Part shown: piece after piece, positions 61,361 to 64,000 of the stretch
Layout: every line of letters begins with the position of its first letter
How positions within the stretch are numbered: position 1 is the first letter of the stretch
DNA from: Linepithema humile
Lineage: Eukaryota > Arthropoda > Insecta > Hymenoptera > Formicidae
DNA length: 64,000 nt
Assembly: GCF_040581485.1 (NCBI RefSeq)
Contig: NC_090130.1
Span: 1,674,001 to 1,738,000 of the forward strand
Direction of reading: 5' to 3'
Made by a program: the position numbers and the translations under genes
The notes under the pieces: generated by a model
Databases searched by the model: none
What the model saw: the letters and a program-made list of their open reading frames with translations, nothing else
Told to the model about the DNA's origin: nothing

Positions 61361-64000
61361 TTATTCGCTGGTATTTCGCTGAAAACGCCATGGTACAATT
61401 TTCAGCGTACGTTAACGTTTATTCTCTCTGTGCTTCTCCATTCAAATAACGGTGGGACGCCGTAGGTTTAACTGAATATTCCATGTGAAACGCCGGTCAC
61501 TGCTGCGGTTACGCACTGTAATATGAATACGTCGGAAAAGTTTGCGCGACAAAAGCAATTTACGTTACACGTTAACTAGCATGTCGGAGTTATAAAGCCC
61601 TGATATATTTTTCTTTTTCGGAACAAGATCCTTTGAGAGATAAAGATATTTAGCGGGACATGTCAAAAGCTTTATATTTGTGCGTGACATAAATTTTAAA
61701 TATGTACGATTGTTCGATATATTTCGTATAAAAATTTACGCGAATGTCAAGAATAATTTTTTGTGATGTATTTTCTCGTGAAAAAGAGCACGGCAAGAGT
61801 AGAAATGGAATGAGATATTGAAACTTGCGTGTATGAAATCTTGCTAATGGATAAATATAATTACATTTTCCAAGCAGGTCGCGCGAGTTTTATGAAAATC
61901 TCCAACGCGCATGGAAATGTTACAGATTATCTTGTTTATTCCGCAGCGCAGTATAAAGTGGAAGAAATAGAATTTACACGACTTTTAATTACGTATCTGT
62001 CGCGTCTGGAATCAGTATTCTCGTTAATTTAGTAAGTTTTAATTATTTGCCGCGTCTTGACTTGATGCGCTAGTTAAATTAATAGGGTCAAACGTAATTG
62101 ACTATGTAGTCAGATTTAATTCTCGCCAGAGAAGCTGATGCAAATGCTACGCAGATAATGTACAGAGTGGTTTATACAAAATATAAGCTCTTTCTCTTTT
62201 TCTCGCGAGATTCTTACGTACACTTTAAATGGCTTGCAGAAATTATGATTCTTTGGTAATCCTCCCGTCGAGGAGGAAGAAATGTTGGAAACATCATGTA
62301 TTTTAGTAAGAAATTTTTTAAGTACGTCATAAATATTCACAATATAAGAGAGACCCCTACATATAAATATTTTATTTCACGAAACAGTATCGTATAACAT
62401 CGTTAAATATGTATATGCTACGCGCTTATTGTATATCGTTCTCTGACATATCATTTTTTTATATCATATCTATATAAGAAATCTTTGAAACATGTTTTCT
62501 TAAAATAAAACACGCCTTTAGGTGGTGTTCGCAGTGTGCAAAGATTGTATCGATTGTGTGTGGTATATACGACGTAAATATAACAAATAAATCTGAACGT
62601 AGACAGTAATGGATATTATCGGTAATGTCTCAATGCTTTCGCGCTGTTATTGCTCCCAAAATCACCCACCATTTCCGTTGCGAGCTAAAGTATCTGAGTA
62701 AGTAACAGTTGGGAAATAGTGAAAATGACCAACCGTATAAGGCAGGCTGCAATAGCACGCTGTTGCAAGCCGTATACAGCTCTTTCTCTGAGAGCGCTTC
62801 GGAAATGTTATTTTTTTGTTTTCATCGACTGCAATTATCAGCGCTTCAACTATTTTTATTGGCATCAGAAGATTTTTGTTAGCAATCATGAAAAAAGCAA
62901 TTAATTTTGGGGCGAACACTTGAATAATACTGTCTCTGCAATATTTTATTTGGATTTATGAAATGTGTCGTGATATATTATTGCATTTTATATCAATATT
63001 TCTCAAACTCTTCTCTCTTTTAATTAAATTATATATTGAGAAAGAAATGTAATTATATGCAAATAATTGATGGCGTTTTTTAAATTGCGCGTTGAATAAT
63101 ATAACATGAGAAAAAAACACGTGAATAGAAATAAAGTTATTAAATAAGTACTGAATAATTATTTGCTTATTAGCGTCTCGAAAGAATAATAAATGTATTC
63201 AAAATTTCCTATATTGTTAATAATATAAAAACAAATTTTACTTTTACTATACTTAAGTCACAAAAAGAATATTGTATGATCAGCATATTTTTTGTCAATT
63301 CTTTTCTCTTGTAGTACTTCTTCGCATACAAGTTACTTTATGTTCCGTTTTTGCGAGTCAGTTTGAAGTACGATAATGAAAGGTGAAGCTGCGTTCGACT
63401 TTGCCAGAGATGTTCAAAGTGAAGAAAGCTCGGTAACGATCTCGCTTCGAGGATTCGGATTGTTAGATCCTACATAGAAGAAAAAGAAAAATTGCGGAAT
63501 GAGATCGTGTTCACAAAACTCAGAAGACTGTATCAAAGAGTAATACAAAGTTAAAAAACTATATTAAGCATAAAAATATTAAATAGAAGAAGAAAACATG
63601 CTAGAGTAAATATAAAGTATAATGATAATACTGTTTGAACATTAGATCCATACGTAAAAATTAAATTACGCGAAAGACTTTTCTATAAAAATAAATTATC
63701 GATTATTTTTCGCTAATAATAAAATTACAATTGTATTTTTATATCCGTTAATAGTAGACTGAGATGTAAAAATTCAATCTTGTAATTAAATCAGTAGTCA
63801 TAAATAATTTACAACAACAAGTGAATAATTGCGATTTAACGAGATTATAAATGTATTATGGATAATCCATTTAAATCGAATTTAAAAGTTAAAGTATTGG
63901 AATTGTCAGTGATTAAATCACACTTGGACAATTTTCTCTTTACAAATAAAAGCAACGAATAGAAGAATTCAAAGGCAGATCTAACAGCGATTGAAGCGTT
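61361..64000. other. Non-coding stretch to the window end
   Basis: AT-rich, especially after 62900. Short open frames only and no recognisable gene, RNA or element. Confidence 0.45.

Overview
The window looks like nuclear DNA of an insect, most probably a hymenopteran and perhaps an ant. The signs are split genes with short AT-rich GT-AG introns, AT-rich spacers broken by CpG-rich patches, simple repeats, short palindromic DNA elements, and proteins of insect acyl-CoA synthetase type. No bacterial-style operon, CRISPR array or rRNA gene is visible. I found no tRNA gene by eye. The species assignment is inference.

Positions 1-10.7 kb hold the only clear protein-coding genes. They are two complete tandem paralogues on the + strand (18..3523 and 6191..10357) of the ANL superfamily, in the 4-coumarate:CoA ligase / luciferase-like acyl-CoA synthetase family. 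Each has nine coding exons in the same intron phases. I rebuilt every exon from the splice sites; the predicted proteins are 581 and 589 residues. Both keep the P-loop, the adenylation motifs, the hinge and the C-terminal catalytic lysine. Both also have an N-terminus resembling a mitochondrial presequence. The duplication unit is about 4-4.5 kb and repeats about 6.17 kb apart. Identity between copies is patchy: exons 3 and 8, intron 3 and most of exon 7 are nearly identical, while exons 5 and 6 and the last exon differ. This suggests gene conversion. The spacer carries two MITE-like palindromic elements.

Positions 10.7-21.2 kb are mostly non-coding, with a long (GA)n tract near 13.7 kb. At 14.8-15.3 kb lies a decayed fragment of an FG-repeat nucleoporin gene (Nup98-like) that still contains an intron.

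Positions 21.2-22.3 kb form a CpG- and purine-rich block ending in a strong GTGAGT donor. This is probably the promoter and untranslated first exon of a + strand gene whose coding exons I cannot identify in the window.

Positions 22.3-64 kb show no coding gene I can recognise. The stretch is AT-rich DNA with CpG-rich islands a few hundred bases long, microsatellites, a perfect 24-bp palindrome near 60.75 kb and a few weak exon candidates. It may be a very long first intron of the gene starting at 22 kb, or intergenic regulatory DNA; sequence alone does not decide.
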